From the NCBI GenBank assembly GCA_033964015.1, contig CM066915.1, positions 12,051,573 to 12,115,572 on the forward strand: a DNA stretch of 64,000 bases, given 5' to 3'. Shown here piece after piece: positions 10,035-20,116 of the stretch. The translations under genes and the position numbers were made by a program. Positions within the stretch are counted from its first letter, which is position 1; every line of letters begins with the position of its first letter. Source of the stretch: Scolanthus callimorphus. Lineage: Eukaryota; Cnidaria; Anthozoa; Actiniaria; Edwardsiidae. The notes beneath the pieces are model-generated. The model was not told the origin of the DNA. It did no database searches and saw only the letters and a program-made list of their open reading frames with translations.

Positions 10035-10669
10035 TTTTCCGAAAATCAAAAGGTCAGATTTAAAACCAAATAAAATTTAAAATATTTATGCCTCTTAGTT
10101 TGATATCTATGTGTGTCACGGTTAACCAAGTATAAATATAATGCATGATGCTAAACATGGGTTTTGAATCCAACAGAGTTGAAGTGTTTTTGCTGCATAG
10201 TCAAGCGAATTCTTACATTGGATCCCGAATTTCGTCGCGCCAAAAGCTGTAAAGAAATGAAAATATTGACTTTCTTATACCCTTTTGCCAAGTTACACTA
10301 AAGGGTGTTAAAAACAATATTATAAAGACAATCCTGTTGCAATTTGTTAAAGGTTGAGAAAGAAAATCCTGTTGCAATTTGGTTCAGATTAAAATTACGA
10401 CCGAAATGCACGTGGCATTTATGGCGGATTTATGACAGCAGTGAATCGGGGTCGAAGAAAAGCACTTTTCCGACTTGACCTTCCCCAGTAAGTGTACTGG
10501 TTTCAAACAAGATGGGAGAAATCACTGAAAAATGTTCAAAAAGGACAAAAAAGAAGAGGGGAAATGATTCAAAATTCACTAAATTGATGTCTTCTTACCT
10601 TCGAACTCGTGTGAGACGCCATACTACTTCCGAATATATCGCAGTGTTTTGTGTGCTGGATGCATGAGT
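10035..10669. other. No recognisable gene
   Basis: Non-coding interior of the mariner-like element. A short direct repeat (AATCCTGTTGCAATTTG at about 10331 and 10366) is the only structure noticed. Confidence 0.4.
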
Positions 10670-10853
10670 TCCCTGTGGATTTTTCTATATATGCCTCCCT
10701 CGTTTATCGTCCATTTAAAAGCCGAAAACCAAGTTCAAATTGAAAGACGTTTTCCCAAGCCGAATGCAATATTGAATCGAACAATGGATCCAATATTCCA
10801 AGAATCAACTCATTATTGCGCTCTAGCGGGGACGCTTGAGCGTCTTTTGGCTG
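10670..10853 (-). repeat. Right terminal inverted repeat of the mariner-like element
   Basis: Reverse complement of 4193-4383, ending at CGTCTTTTGGCTG before TA. The 71-codon frame here is only the reversed repeat. Confidence 0.85.
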
Positions 10854-10889
10854 TAACTATTTAGATACTATACATGTTCTTTTTATATA

Positions 10890-10963
10890 TAAAACTATTG
10901 TAAAGCGCTTTGGATCCGTAATAGGAAAGCGCTATAAAAATTAACTTATTATTATTATTATTA
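10890..10963 (+). mobile_element. 3' tail of a CR1/L2-like LINE or derived SINE
   Basis: TTGTAAAGCGCTTTGGATCC ... GAAAGCGCTATAAAAATTAA followed by (TTA)n. The AAGCGC...GCGCT pair can form a hairpin before the tail. Lies directly outside the mariner-like element. Opposite orientation to the tail at 1714. Confidence 0.6.
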
Positions 10964-11273
10964 ATTTTACCATTAAAAAATATACCAAATAGTTTTATTC
11001 AAAGAATTCCCGGGAAGAAATAGCAGAGCTTATCTTAACTGTTTAGTCAGTAAATTGAACAATGTCCGCCGATTATTGGCCAAATATAAAAAAAAAATTG
11101 TAAAATTTATCACGAGCAGTGGGCCGGGATATTTCCAATGACCATTATTTACGCAGGATTTATATCCACCGTTCATTGATCGATTCAAAGAAAATAATTT
11201 TCAAGCTTTGATCATGCAATAGGTGAAACCTTCTATAACTTCAAAAAACTACCTCGAATATTTAAGAAAAAAG
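10964..11273. other. No recognisable feature
   Basis: AT-rich sequence. Nothing assigned. Confidence 0.35.
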
Positions 11274-11441
11274 GTATCAATTTTATCAATTGTTATCAAT
11301 TGTTTATCAATTGTTATCAATTCCACTCACTGAGATTTTGGTTATCAATTGGCTATCAATTGCTGATACCAATTGATAATCAATTTACTAATTGATATCA
11401 ATTGATTATCAATTGGTACCAATTATCAATTTTATCAATTA
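11274..11441. repeat. TATCAATTG palindromic minisatellite
   Basis: At least a dozen copies of TATCAATTG or its complement CAATTGATA, in both orientations, with spacers of 0-25 bp. Because CAATTG is self-complementary, the array can fold in many ways. Confidence 0.85.
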
Positions 11442-12884
11442 GTTACGCCGGGAAAAGTGGCTAGACTGTTCATTTGATAGTCCGCCGTCAAGTCGCAGCA
11501 TTTTATGTGGTTTTGTTGCAGTAAATTTTCAATCACAATTTGTGTAAATCCGCTTGAGGAAAGTTGGCTAAATTCAGGCTTTCCTTTTCCTTCTGTAACA
11601 AGGATCAATTACTTAGTCTGAAGTGAATTGTAATAAGATCTCTGAAATTAATGAACACACCGGAAATTTTTAACAAGGCTGAAATTTATTAAAGATCTCT
11701 GAAATCCAATGTCCCTTCTCGGCTTTCGTATATATCTGCCCAGTCTGCCCAGAGAGTGATAGCATTACTATCTCGAGTCAACCGACGTTTTCTCCCTTTG
11801 CTCATAGAGTGAGAAGATCTCAATTATTATCCGCAGCCACTGGGGGCAATGTCTCACTCATCGAAGCTTCGTCACGAAATTTACTGAGCTGTGCGCGTGC
11901 CTTCTTTCTCTCTCGGATAACTAGTTCATTCTGTTTATTTCGCAGACTTACTCGCAACATTTGATAGTGCGATAAAAATTAACGGGAATAGCAAATCAAA
12001 TTGGTACTACAAAAACATCAATCAAATTTCTATTATGATCGATAATCCCGACGAAACAATACAACCTATACGAGCTTGGGAGATGTATGTTGTATGACTT
12101 TCTCGAGTCTCGCGCCTAGTGGTTTTGTTTATCAGGATGCTTGATCAAATCATATGCTTTACTGCTTAATTTTACACAAGTCCAATTCCTAACAACAGAG
12201 CGCTTTCTGAATAACATTATCAAGAAGAGGGTTTGACTTACTCGTCTTTCTGGAGCGCTTGTTGGCTTAATAACTGCGTTGATTGTGAGTGCTTGAGAGG
12301 TTCGTTCTCTCGCCACCAGTCCAACCACTCTAAAGGGTTCCATATTGACCCGCCAGCACATTGCACAAACACTGCTAAGAGGCAGAGAGTCCGTAATGTT
12401 AGATCGCTACGCATTACAAAATAAACTCAAGCCTTGGTTTGATATTAGCCTCGATATTAGTTGGTTTTGAGTGAAACCTGAGTCGACCGGGTTGAGTTGC
12501 CGTCAGATATCTAGTGAGGTCAAACAAGAACAACGGGGTGCCATTGTATGCTGCCATGGTACTCTACGAGCCAGAGGATTCTTTCTGGCTGCCTTTTTTC
12601 ATATTGTAATGATGGACCATTAGAAAGTGATGGCTGGGGCAGCGAAAGAACAGGAAAAAAACATAGCAACATATGCAACATTAATAGCCTGTGTCACAGC
12701 TGAATTTGATTCATAGCACTAATACAAGTTCAGCCGGAATTTGATCCACAGAACTAATACAAGTTCCGGTTCTGTAGGGCCTTGACTACTTGCTGATACA
12801 TTCCGATACGCTGCTAGATAACACTCCGCTGATGGGAGAAAATTACTAGTCCTTGTTTATGTTTCATTTAAAACTGGAATTGTG
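11442..12884. other. Intergenic-looking stretch, no gene recognised
   Basis: Frames of up to 81 codons (12116-12361 minus) show no known domain. An exon of an unrecognised host gene cannot be excluded, but no splice-site pair supports one. Confidence 0.35.
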
Positions 12885-13195
12885 TTGACGTATTGACATA
12901 GCTACATACAGGAGAAGAAGGAACAAAACAAAAGCATATATGCAACGACGGACTCTGTCATGGACTTCCGGTTTGTGCGTCCATTTGTTCGTTTGTTCGT
13001 TCGTTCGTTCGTCCGGCGTCACGCAGGCAACCCAAACGTTATCAAACGAGAAATAAGGTTTATCTTTGGAAGGGATGCGATGGCTTTGTCACGTGGTATG
13101 ACGTCACCGATGATGTCATCAAAGAAAAAAGTTTATATCTTTGGAAGGGATGAACCTCAGCAGACAACCAAACTTGGGTGAAGTTGTATAAGACA
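12885..13195 (+). mobile_element. End region and satellite unit of the TA-flanked element family
   Basis: ATAGCTACATACAGGAGAAG, GCATATATGCAACGA and TCATGGACTTCCGGTTTGTG match, in reverse, the right end of the 5060-5922 element. (TTCG)n and a TGACGTCACCGATGATGTCA unit follow, ending ACCAAACTTGGGTGAAGTTG. The last GCGGAGCCCC bases of the family end are absent, so this copy is truncated or diverged at its left tip. Confidence 0.65.
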
Positions 13196-13784
13196 AGGGG
13201 CACATTGGCTACGAACCGAGTTAATGAGCTGATTAAGTGCGCTTCTGCACACTACGTCCAAGCACCAATTTAATTGATTCAAGAGACAAATTAGTATTCA
13301 ACTTTAGAAGGCGGACTAAAACGGACAAAACGGAATATAGCAACAAGAGTGGGAGTATTTGTTTTTTCCTTTATATTTCCCTGCACCAGAAATAATGGCG
13401 CCTTATAATCAATCAGACATTATGAAGAAAGATGACATATCCCATGCAGTGGACAGATTAAATATCGAGAATTCGTAGGATGAATAATTTTGCTTAAAGC
13501 GTTGCTATGCAAATCAGTGTTATCTGGGAAAACTTCAAAGCGCTTGCAAACTTCTTCCGCAATTTATTACTTATTCGGCATTTTCCCAACGAAATGAAAC
13601 CTCACACAATTTTTGTCAATGTTTCCTTGAGATATTGTGCTATAATGAATTTGAATCCGGTACGGTTTTAACATATTATTTCACAAGTTTTGATACCCAC
13701 TTCATCTCAAAAGTTCTACATGAATAGGCTCATTGTCATGTTGTAATATTGTCATAATATTGCTTGATAAATATGAAACATTAA

Positions 13785-14774
13785 GGGACGTGTCATTATT
13801 TAGCGGGGGGGAGGGCTCCTATTTTTGTGGGGAGGGTCCTACTTTTTTTTGCGTGCCTAAAGGGAGGGTCCAAATTTTTTTCACTCCTGTTTGGGGGAGG
13901 GTCATAATTTTTTTCAGCAACATTTGGACGATGAAGAGGGTAAAACAGATGCCGATAGTGGTTATTTCAGCAACTTTTCTATAAAACTTTCGGCGCGCAA
14001 GAAGGACATCTATTATACCATTTGAGCAACGAAGACACTACCCTCACGCCATTTACAAGAACAAGTGTATCTTGACGAGGAAAACCAAACTCTCCCAAAA
14101 TGCCCTGTAATGATAGGCCTGGTGGGCAGTCACTATATGTTTGAAAGAAGACCCCATAGGTAGGCGTGAGTTCGACATTTGGGCCGCGTTTCACGCACAT
14201 GAATGATAATTTCGCAGTTGTGCGCATGAATAATATAACCTTGTTGGCTCAGGAGCCCATCAATAGAAGCTTTCATCTACCTTGGTAACCTATATAGTTG
14301 AGGTGGCGTACTTCCCGGGCTCCTGACAGGCTTTGTTTACTATACCGTACACAAAACCCTTTATCTGAGGCTTGGTGAAATGCGATTATATAATTTCGGG
14401 CGCGCTTCGCAAGCAACGAAAGAAATAGCGACCCCATTTTTTTGTAAAATGTCTTCAGTACTACGTCAAATAGGGGACGGGAGAGGCGGGATCACGTTTA
14501 ATCATTGTACTTATAGAGGGAGGATAACTGCATTTTTACCGTTTATTACCCAAATGCCTCTCACGTAAATAATCGAGGTGTTAAATAATGACCGCGGTTA
14601 CTTAGCTTTGACAGAAGTAAGAAAAACGTATTCTGTTATTAAGAAGAATGAAAGGGACATTGCATCACTCGAACAAGGGTCTATCTGACAGGTTTTTTTA
14701 CCTATGACTGGGGGAGGGTCCCATTTTTCTGTTATGTTTAATTTTTTTTTAGCTTTGTTTGAAAAAAATGGGAG

Positions 14775-14807
<33 letters not shown>

Positions 14808-14823
14808 AATAATGACACGTCCC
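13785..14823. mobile_element. 1,039-bp TIR element with TAA target duplication
   Basis: Ends are GGGACGTGTCATTATTTA and its complement, followed inward by a G-run or C-run. TAA flanks both sides (13782-13784, 14824-14826). The related arm at about 24625 has the unoccupied sequence AACATTAATTTG, confirming insertion. Interior has GGGAGGGTCC repeats. 3-bp TWA duplications are typical of PIF/Harbinger-type elements, but no transposase is present, so the family is inferred. Confidence 0.85.
14775..14803. repeat. Poly-C run
   Basis: About 29 consecutive C within the right end of the TIR element; the left end has G7. Length may be uncertain in assembly. Confidence 0.9.
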
Positions 14824-15150
14824 TAATATGTTTGCCTCTTAAATTCATTCACTAGCTGGAAATTTAATCAGAAAGTAACCTGGTTATTTGTGCTTGCGAT
14901 TTTGGGTTTCTTTTTTTGTAATATATAGACTTCAAAGTCACTGTAGAGAATACTATACGCGAGCCTTGATTCAATTGAACATATAAACAATTGAACCTAA
15001 ACCTCAAAATTCGCGCTCAAGTAAATAGTACAGATATGGACAAATTGTTAAGATCAGAGCATTATTTCATTTGTTTGCCACAGTAATTGGCCTGGTAAAC
15101 TAAACATTGACGCAGTCAACAGTATCATATGGGAACAGCTGCTAGCGGTG

Positions 15151-15611
15151 ACAATTCATCACTCGAAGGAACGTTTTCCTTGCAGTAAGTTTGCAGTTAA
15201 AGTGCAACTATGATCAAGTTTGAAAATTATATATTTTTTATGTTTTATTTGTAAGAGCTGAGGCTCAGAAAAAATATGCTTCTTTCCGTTTTCAAAAATC
15301 ATTTTTGGTTCCGAAGATATTAGAGTTTTAAATTTGGCCGCCATTGCTCCAACGTGTTACTTGATGACGTCACACTCTCAACAAACAAAGTGGTGAATTA
15401 TTTGATGGTCTATATTTTTGTTGGATTTGCATCAAATCCTATCAAATTTGCCACGGTTATTGAACTCACTCTTCCTGATAATTTTGTTTATTCTGTTTAC
15501 CTTAATTGGTTGCATATCAACATAGTTCCCGTTTAAATGTGTCGTTTTCTAAAATTTCCTTATATGGAAGTTTCTACTTACCATATTTGGAAGTCCAGAA
15601 GTTTTCCTAGC
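15151..15611. other. No gene; edge of an inverted pair
   Basis: TTGATGACGTCACACTCTCA (15360) is mirrored by GAGAGTGTGACGTCATCA near 16580, so 15.36-16.6 kb may be one element into which the LINE end at 15612 was placed. Otherwise nothing assigned. Confidence 0.4.
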
Positions 15612-16168
15612 TTATTTCTTAGATAGATGAGATAGATAGATAGTTTATTATAAATATTAAAAATTGCAGCAAAAGGCTGAATTGCGTAATATTTTACAAT
15701 GTTCAAAATATAAATGCATATAGCTAATTACAAGTGAATATCAATGATAAGTTACAAATACTAAAGATATATTAAAATATTATGTACATATAAAATGGGG
15801 GCTATATATGAAAACTATATTTATCAGAAAAGGACACCGTTTAGGTTGGCCTTGTCGCACATTGCAGGAATAAATGATCTTTTAAAGCGGTTCGTCTTAA
15901 AACTTGGAAGGTCGAATATGCGCTTTTTCCTAATATTGTAAAGACCCCGGTGTTTAGGGGGCAACAAGTTACGAAGTTTGTGATAATTGTCTGTAGTAAT
16001 GTCATTAAATAACTTGATACATTGGTTTACACGTCTTTCGCGTAAGCTAGCTAGGTCTTGCCCTAAATTGTCAAAAAGTTCGCCAAAACTTGCAGGTTTT
16101 GGAGAGAATCTCTGTTCTTGTAGGCCGCCATCTTTATTTTGGCCCCATGAGCCCGGAAATTCAAACAC
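15612..16168 (-). pseudogene. 3' end of a CR1-like LINE
   Basis: Minus-strand frame 16168-15827 ends in the reverse-transcriptase C terminus: ERRVNQCIKLFNDITTDNYH, then KLRNLLPPKHRGLYNIRKKR and a run to the stop. After about 200 bp of 3' UTR the element finishes in (TATC)n at 15612-15645, the short-repeat tail usual for this group. Severely 5'-truncated, so no RT catalytic motif is left. The first 30 or so codons of the frame are probably flanking DNA. Confidence 0.75.
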
Positions 16169-16664
16169 AGGTAGCCCGCGTCACGCACGGGTTGGCATTG
16201 ACAAAAACGACACATTTGTCTTGATATGCCATGACAACAGCCTTTGTTCCAGACCACCCCTATCCGAAATTCTAGATGATGCTATATCTTTTGAAGAAAT
16301 CAATTGTAACCTACATTGCCTTGCCCACTTATCTTATTTAGTAGTAGCTCGCTTTTGGTAACAAGCAAATTGGTTAATTTTGAAATCTGGGCGGAAAATA
16401 TCAGGAAATCCTAAAATCGTCTGGGGAGCCTGGGAACCAGGGGGTTGCCATGGCAACCCTGATTGATAAGTCACATCACTCTGTTGAGGTCAAGTATTCA
16501 TCGAGCCAAGTTTGAGCACGCTACCTTCAAGAGGTATAGAGATATACCTCTTTTTAGTATTTAGGCATTGGATCAAGTTGAGAGTGTGACGTCATCACCC
16601 ATGCTAATTTGCATATCGTTCTTACCTTTATAACTTTTGAACGAAAAGAGCTATCAAAAAACGG
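16169..16664. other. No recognisable gene
   Basis: Contains GGGAACCAGGGGGTTGCCAT and TGACGTCATCACCCATG phrases; no coding region assigned. Confidence 0.35.
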
Positions 16665-16928
16665 ACATTTTAGCCAGGCAACCGGGCTTTTTTTACCAGT
16701 CCACCTTTTGCCAATAATAGAACTGTTAAACAGAATTCAACGTCTACTGGCAAAATTTTCACACATTTGTGAGCAACTAAATCTCTCCGTCTATTTGCAT
16801 TTTGTGAAACATCACAAATGACAAGACGCGGGAACTAACAATAGCTCTTTGTTGTGTGTTCTGATTGGATAAACCAATCAGCTGCCAGTAACTTCTAAGT
16901 CGCTCATGCCCAATGAATTGCTTTCGAC

Positions 16929-16942
16929 TTGCATATATATGC
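16929..16942 (+). promoter_or_regulatory. Possible TATA element upstream of hammerhead
   Basis: TTGCATATATATGC lies about 85 bp before the hammerhead and 55-75 bp after an inverted CCAAT pair (GATTGGATAAACCAATCAG, 16863-16881). Repeated exactly 1,106 bp downstream. Promoter function is inferred from position only. Confidence 0.35.
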
Positions 16943-17023
16943 TGTTGTTTGTTTCCGACTAGCGAGATTGTCCCCTACTGCTTGTGAATACGAGCGCACC
17001 GACGATCTCAGACTTAGCTATAC

Positions 17024-17069
17024 GGAACTGACGAAGGTACCCTTTTCAGGATACCGAAACCGGTCTTCC
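17024..17069 (+). ncRNA. Hammerhead ribozyme, copy 1 (short stem III type I)
   Basis: All conserved core positions are present. Stem I GGAA/TTCC; CTGACGA; stem II GGTA...TACC plus CC/GG around a TTTTCA loop; GAAA; then CCGG-TC. Stem III would be A-C-C against G-G-U with no loop, a self-complementary form known to work as a dimer in animal hammerheads. The cleavage triplet is GUC, so the cut falls after 17065. Confidence 0.8.
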
Positions 17070-18129
17070 AAATACTTTAGCTATCTAAGAGCGGTTTTCA
17101 GGAAAACCGTCAACGGACTCGCCTCTTACTATGGATCTTTCACGCACACTACATTTTATATGTTTTGTCCATAAGATCCAATCCAAAAAATGCGAGCATA
17201 TGAACTTCTAGCAACCAAAGCCGTGCAGCCCAAACATCTGAGTCATCTTATCGGATATAACCTGTCTATTCTTAATAGTAAAGGTTTCTAAAGAGACTCG
17301 CCTGGAAATGCTGCGTCTGCTGAAAATATGCAAAACGTTCGCTTTTTGTAAGCGCCGATTCAATGGTCTTAAAGTCCAATCGTGTTTCTCACAACAGGGC
17401 CACAACGAAAGCGTTTTATTAACGTCTATACCGTGGCCTTTGACTTAGTGAAACACCTTAAGACTTTGACTATGGACACCTTGAACTTACTGAAGGAAAT
17501 GTTTCCTGAACCTGGACTGACACCGAGACCGCGGCTCCGTGTTTGTTTTGGTTGAGAGGTCATTCCTCTCGAGTTTGTTCCTGACGTCATACTTTCTCGC
17601 GCTTACAACCTATTCCGAACAATCTGAAAGCAATGCCACTTAGAATTCTTAGCAGTTCTATTTACAAATGTAGCTAGTGGGCTGTCGGCAATATTTATAA
17701 CATGTACTTGACTTAGACTTCGGTCTTAAACTCCACTAGCCCCTGTAACCCTTACGCTATTCGTAAACCTACATTTGAGCCAGGCAACCGGGCTTTTTTT
17801 ACCAGTCCACCTTTTGCCAATAATAGAACTGTTAAACAGAATTCAACGTCTACTGGCAAAATTTTCACACATTTGTGAGCAACTAAATCTCTCCGTCTAT
17901 TTGCATTTTGTGAAACATCACAAATGACAAGACGCGGGAACTAACAATAGCTCTTTGTTGTGTGTTCTGATTGGATAAACCAATCAGCTGCCAGTAACTT
18001 CTAAGTCGCTCATGCGCAATGAATTGCTTTCGACTTGCATATATATGCTGTTGTTTGTTTCCGACTAGCGAGATTGTCCCCTACTGCTTGTGAATACGAG
18101 CGCACCGACGATCTCAGACTTAGCTATAC

Positions 18130-18175
18130 GGAACTGACGAAGGTACCCTTTTCAGGATACCGAAACCGGTCTTCC
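18130..18175 (+). ncRNA. Hammerhead ribozyme, copy 2
   Basis: Identical to the motif at 17024-17069, exactly 1,106 bp downstream. Cuts after 17065 and 18171 in a read-through transcript would free an RNA of 1,106 nt with 5'-OH and 2',3'-cyclic phosphate ends. Confidence 0.8.
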
Positions 18176-18926
18176 AAATACTTTAGCTATCTAAGAGCGG
18201 TTTTCAGGAAAACCGTCAACGGACTCGCCTCTTACTATGGATCTTTCACGCACACTACATTTTATATGTTTTGTCCATAAGATCCAATCCAAAAAATGCG
18301 AGCATATGAACTTCTAGCAACAAAAGCCGTGCAGCCCAAACATCTGAGTCATCTTATCGGATATAACCTGTCTATTCTTAATAGTAAAGGTTTCTAAAGA
18401 GACTCGCCTGGAAATGCTGCGTCTGCTGAAAACATGCAAAACGTTCGCTTTTTGTAAGCGCCGATTCAATGGTCTTAAAGTCCAATCGTGTTTCTCACAA
18501 CAGGGCCACAACGAAAGCGTTTTATTAACGTCTATACCGTGGCCTTTGACTTAGTGAAACACCTTAAGACTTTGACTATGGACACCTTGAACTTACTGAA
18601 GGAAATGTTTCCTGAACCTGGACTGACACCGAGACCGCGGCTCCGTGTTTGTTTTGGTTGAGAGGTCATTCCTCTCGAGTTTGTTCCTGACGTCATACTT
18701 TCTCGCGCTTACAACCTATTCCGAACAATCTGAAAGCAATGCCACTTAGAATTCTTAGCAGTTCTATTTACAAATGTAGCTAGTGGGCTGTCGGCAATAT
18801 TTATAACATGCAAAGCTGCCTAACATATGGAAAAGATTGGAGACTCTAATTTTTGATAATAGTGGCAACTTTAAGAAAATATCCGAAATCCGATCAGTTT
18901 CTGTAAATTAAAAATATGGATTCAAA

Positions 18927-19100
18927 ATGCATGGTACAAAATTCTGTAAACTAGCACTTGGAGTAAGCAAGAAAGCAACAAATAATGCATGTAGGGCCGA
19001 GCTCGGAAGGTACCCTCTATCAGTCGATGCCAAACAAATACAGGGCGTTCAATTTCCTAACCAAACTCAAAGAGCCCAGAAGTGGCTTACATATCGATCA
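18927..19100 (+). pseudogene. LINE reverse transcriptase C-terminal scrap
   Basis: Translation FCKLALGVSKKATNNACRAE followed by LGRYPLSVDAKQ is the segment found after the thumb in many non-LTR RTs (F-K-x-LGV-K...A-R-ELGRYPL). A frameshift near 19040 moves the continuation (YRAFNFLTKLKEPRSG) to another frame. About 55 codons. Confidence 0.65.
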
Positions 19101-19247
19101 CGTGTTTCTCGACTGCCTAGAACTAAATAATAAAACAGACTTGCAGAGATCATCACTGACCGGAAAGTGAAGACTATAACCGCTGACCAGACTAAGCTTA
19201 CGCTTAGAGAGAAGCGTAGACTTCGCTGGCTTCAGAGTAGCCGAATC

Positions 19248-19651
19248 CCAGGGGGGACTTGAATATAAAATGACGGGGGGGTCCGACGGAGCTCCAAATT
19301 CATACCCAAAAAATACCTGAGCTATACATTTTATACTCAAAAAAATACCTGCTCCCAAAATTTTATACCCAAAAAGATACCCAACTTTTTTAGCCTAAAA
19401 AGGCTGTTTAATACCAGCATACACATGATGCTGAGCTGCTTGCGTTGCCCGGAAATAGCCCAGTATTTTGATAATCAACTACTAGCCTGTCAGAAGTTTC
19501 AACCCCAAAAAAATACCCGCGGATTTTTTAACCGCAAAAAATACCTGGTAGAATTTTCAACCCAAAAAAATACTTTTACTACAAATTTCATACCCAAAAA
19601 AATACGTCGGACCTCCCCGTCATTTTTATCTCCGAGCACCCCCCCTGGGAT
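19248..19651. mobile_element. 404-bp MITE inserted in the Gypsy remnant
   Basis: Ends CCAGGGGGGACTTGAATATA and the near complement; inner mirrored phrase AAAATGACGGGG-GGTCCGACG at 19267 and 19605-19626. CCGAATC occurs immediately outside on both sides (19241-19247, 19652-19658), a likely 7-bp target duplication. The body repeats TTTTATACCCAAAAAAATACC-like phrases at least seven times. Confidence 0.7.
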
Positions 19652-19952
19652 CCGAATCATCAATCGAACCGCTACCAAAATACCTTGACGCCATCAGAGA
19701 GTTCCCCTCCCCGACCTCCACTACCGACATCAGGAGCTGGTTCGGTCTCGTGAACCAGGTGGCCAACTATGCACAGTTGCGCGACATCATGGCACCCTTC
19801 AAGCCGTTTCTCAGCCCACGATTGTCAATTCACATGGTCCCCTGAGCTTGAGGCAGCGTTCCAGGCCTCTAAAGCGGCCATCGTCGAAGCAATCCGCCAA
19901 GGAGTAGAAATCTTTGACATGCAACGACGTACCTGCCTCCTTCCTGACCGGT

Positions 19953-20116
19953 ATCGACGTGGTATCGGTTACTTCCTCCTCCAACAGCACTGCGACTGCC
20001 CGTCAGGCATTCCCGACTGCTGCCCCGGGGGAGCCATCCCCCGGGGCAGCAGTCGGGAATGCCTGACGGGCAGTCGCAGTGCTGTTGGAGGAGGAAGTAA
20101 CCGATACCACGTCGAT
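19953..20116. repeat. Perfect 164-nt palindrome (80-bp arms, 4-nt loop)
   Basis: 19953-20032 is exactly the reverse complement of 20037-20116; the loop is GCCA at 20033-20036. The left arm is in the correct Gypsy RNase H frame, whereas the right arm replaces the expected downstream codons, so an inverted duplication of the left arm was pasted in. The arm tip is CCCCGGGGGA. Confidence 0.95.

Larger units (their letters stand above)
4193..10853 (+). mobile_element. Mariner-like (IS630/Tc1 superfamily) DNA transposon, 6.66 kb with nested insertions
   Basis: Terminal inverted repeats begin CAGCCAAAGACGCTCAAGCG on both ends and run about 190 bp (4193-4383 and 10670-10853). Both ends are bordered by TA (4191-4192 and 10854-10855), the target duplication of this superfamily. 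A broken transposase reading rightward starts just inside the left repeat. The remaining 4.3 kb is filled with MITEs, a second decayed transposase start on the minus strand, minisatellites and a LINE scrap. The right repeat confirms that all of this sits inside one element. Confidence 0.75.
13200..15150. repeat. Large inverted arm A (partner at 22.2-25.15 kb)
   Basis: From GAGTTAATGAGCTGATTAAG near 13220 to AACAGCTGCTAGCGG near 15145 this follows the reverse complement of 25150 down to 24420, and, for its last 250 bp, of 22440 down to 22190, at high but imperfect identity. It is broken only by the 1,039-bp element at 13785-14823. Both arms sit next to the satellite unit on their outer side. 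No coding region recognised. Confidence 0.75.
16665..18810 (+). repeat. 1,106-bp tandem unit, 1.94 copies, each with a hammerhead
   Basis: Copy 1 is 16665-17770; copy 2 is 17771-18810 and lacks the last 66 bp. From 16672/17778 the copies run 1,033 bp with only about three differences that I can find (C/G near 16905, C/A near 17216, T/C near 17328). Each unit holds a CCAATCAG box, a CATATATATG TATA-like element and, about 90 bp further on, a complete type I hammerhead motif. No coding sequence of known type; the identical 81-codon frames overlap the ribozyme and look fortuitous. The architecture resembles retrozymes or tandem Penelope pLTRs. Confidence 0.85.

Noticed and set aside
16929..17174. 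81-codon ORF, identical at 18035-18280, looks conserved
   Set aside because: Identity comes from the tandem duplication; the frame runs straight through the hammerhead and has no domain.
16665..18810. 1.03-kb direct repeats as LTRs of a retrotransposon
   Set aside because: Only 73 bp lie between them, that spacer is part of the repeat unit, and there is no TG...CA border, primer site or coding interior.
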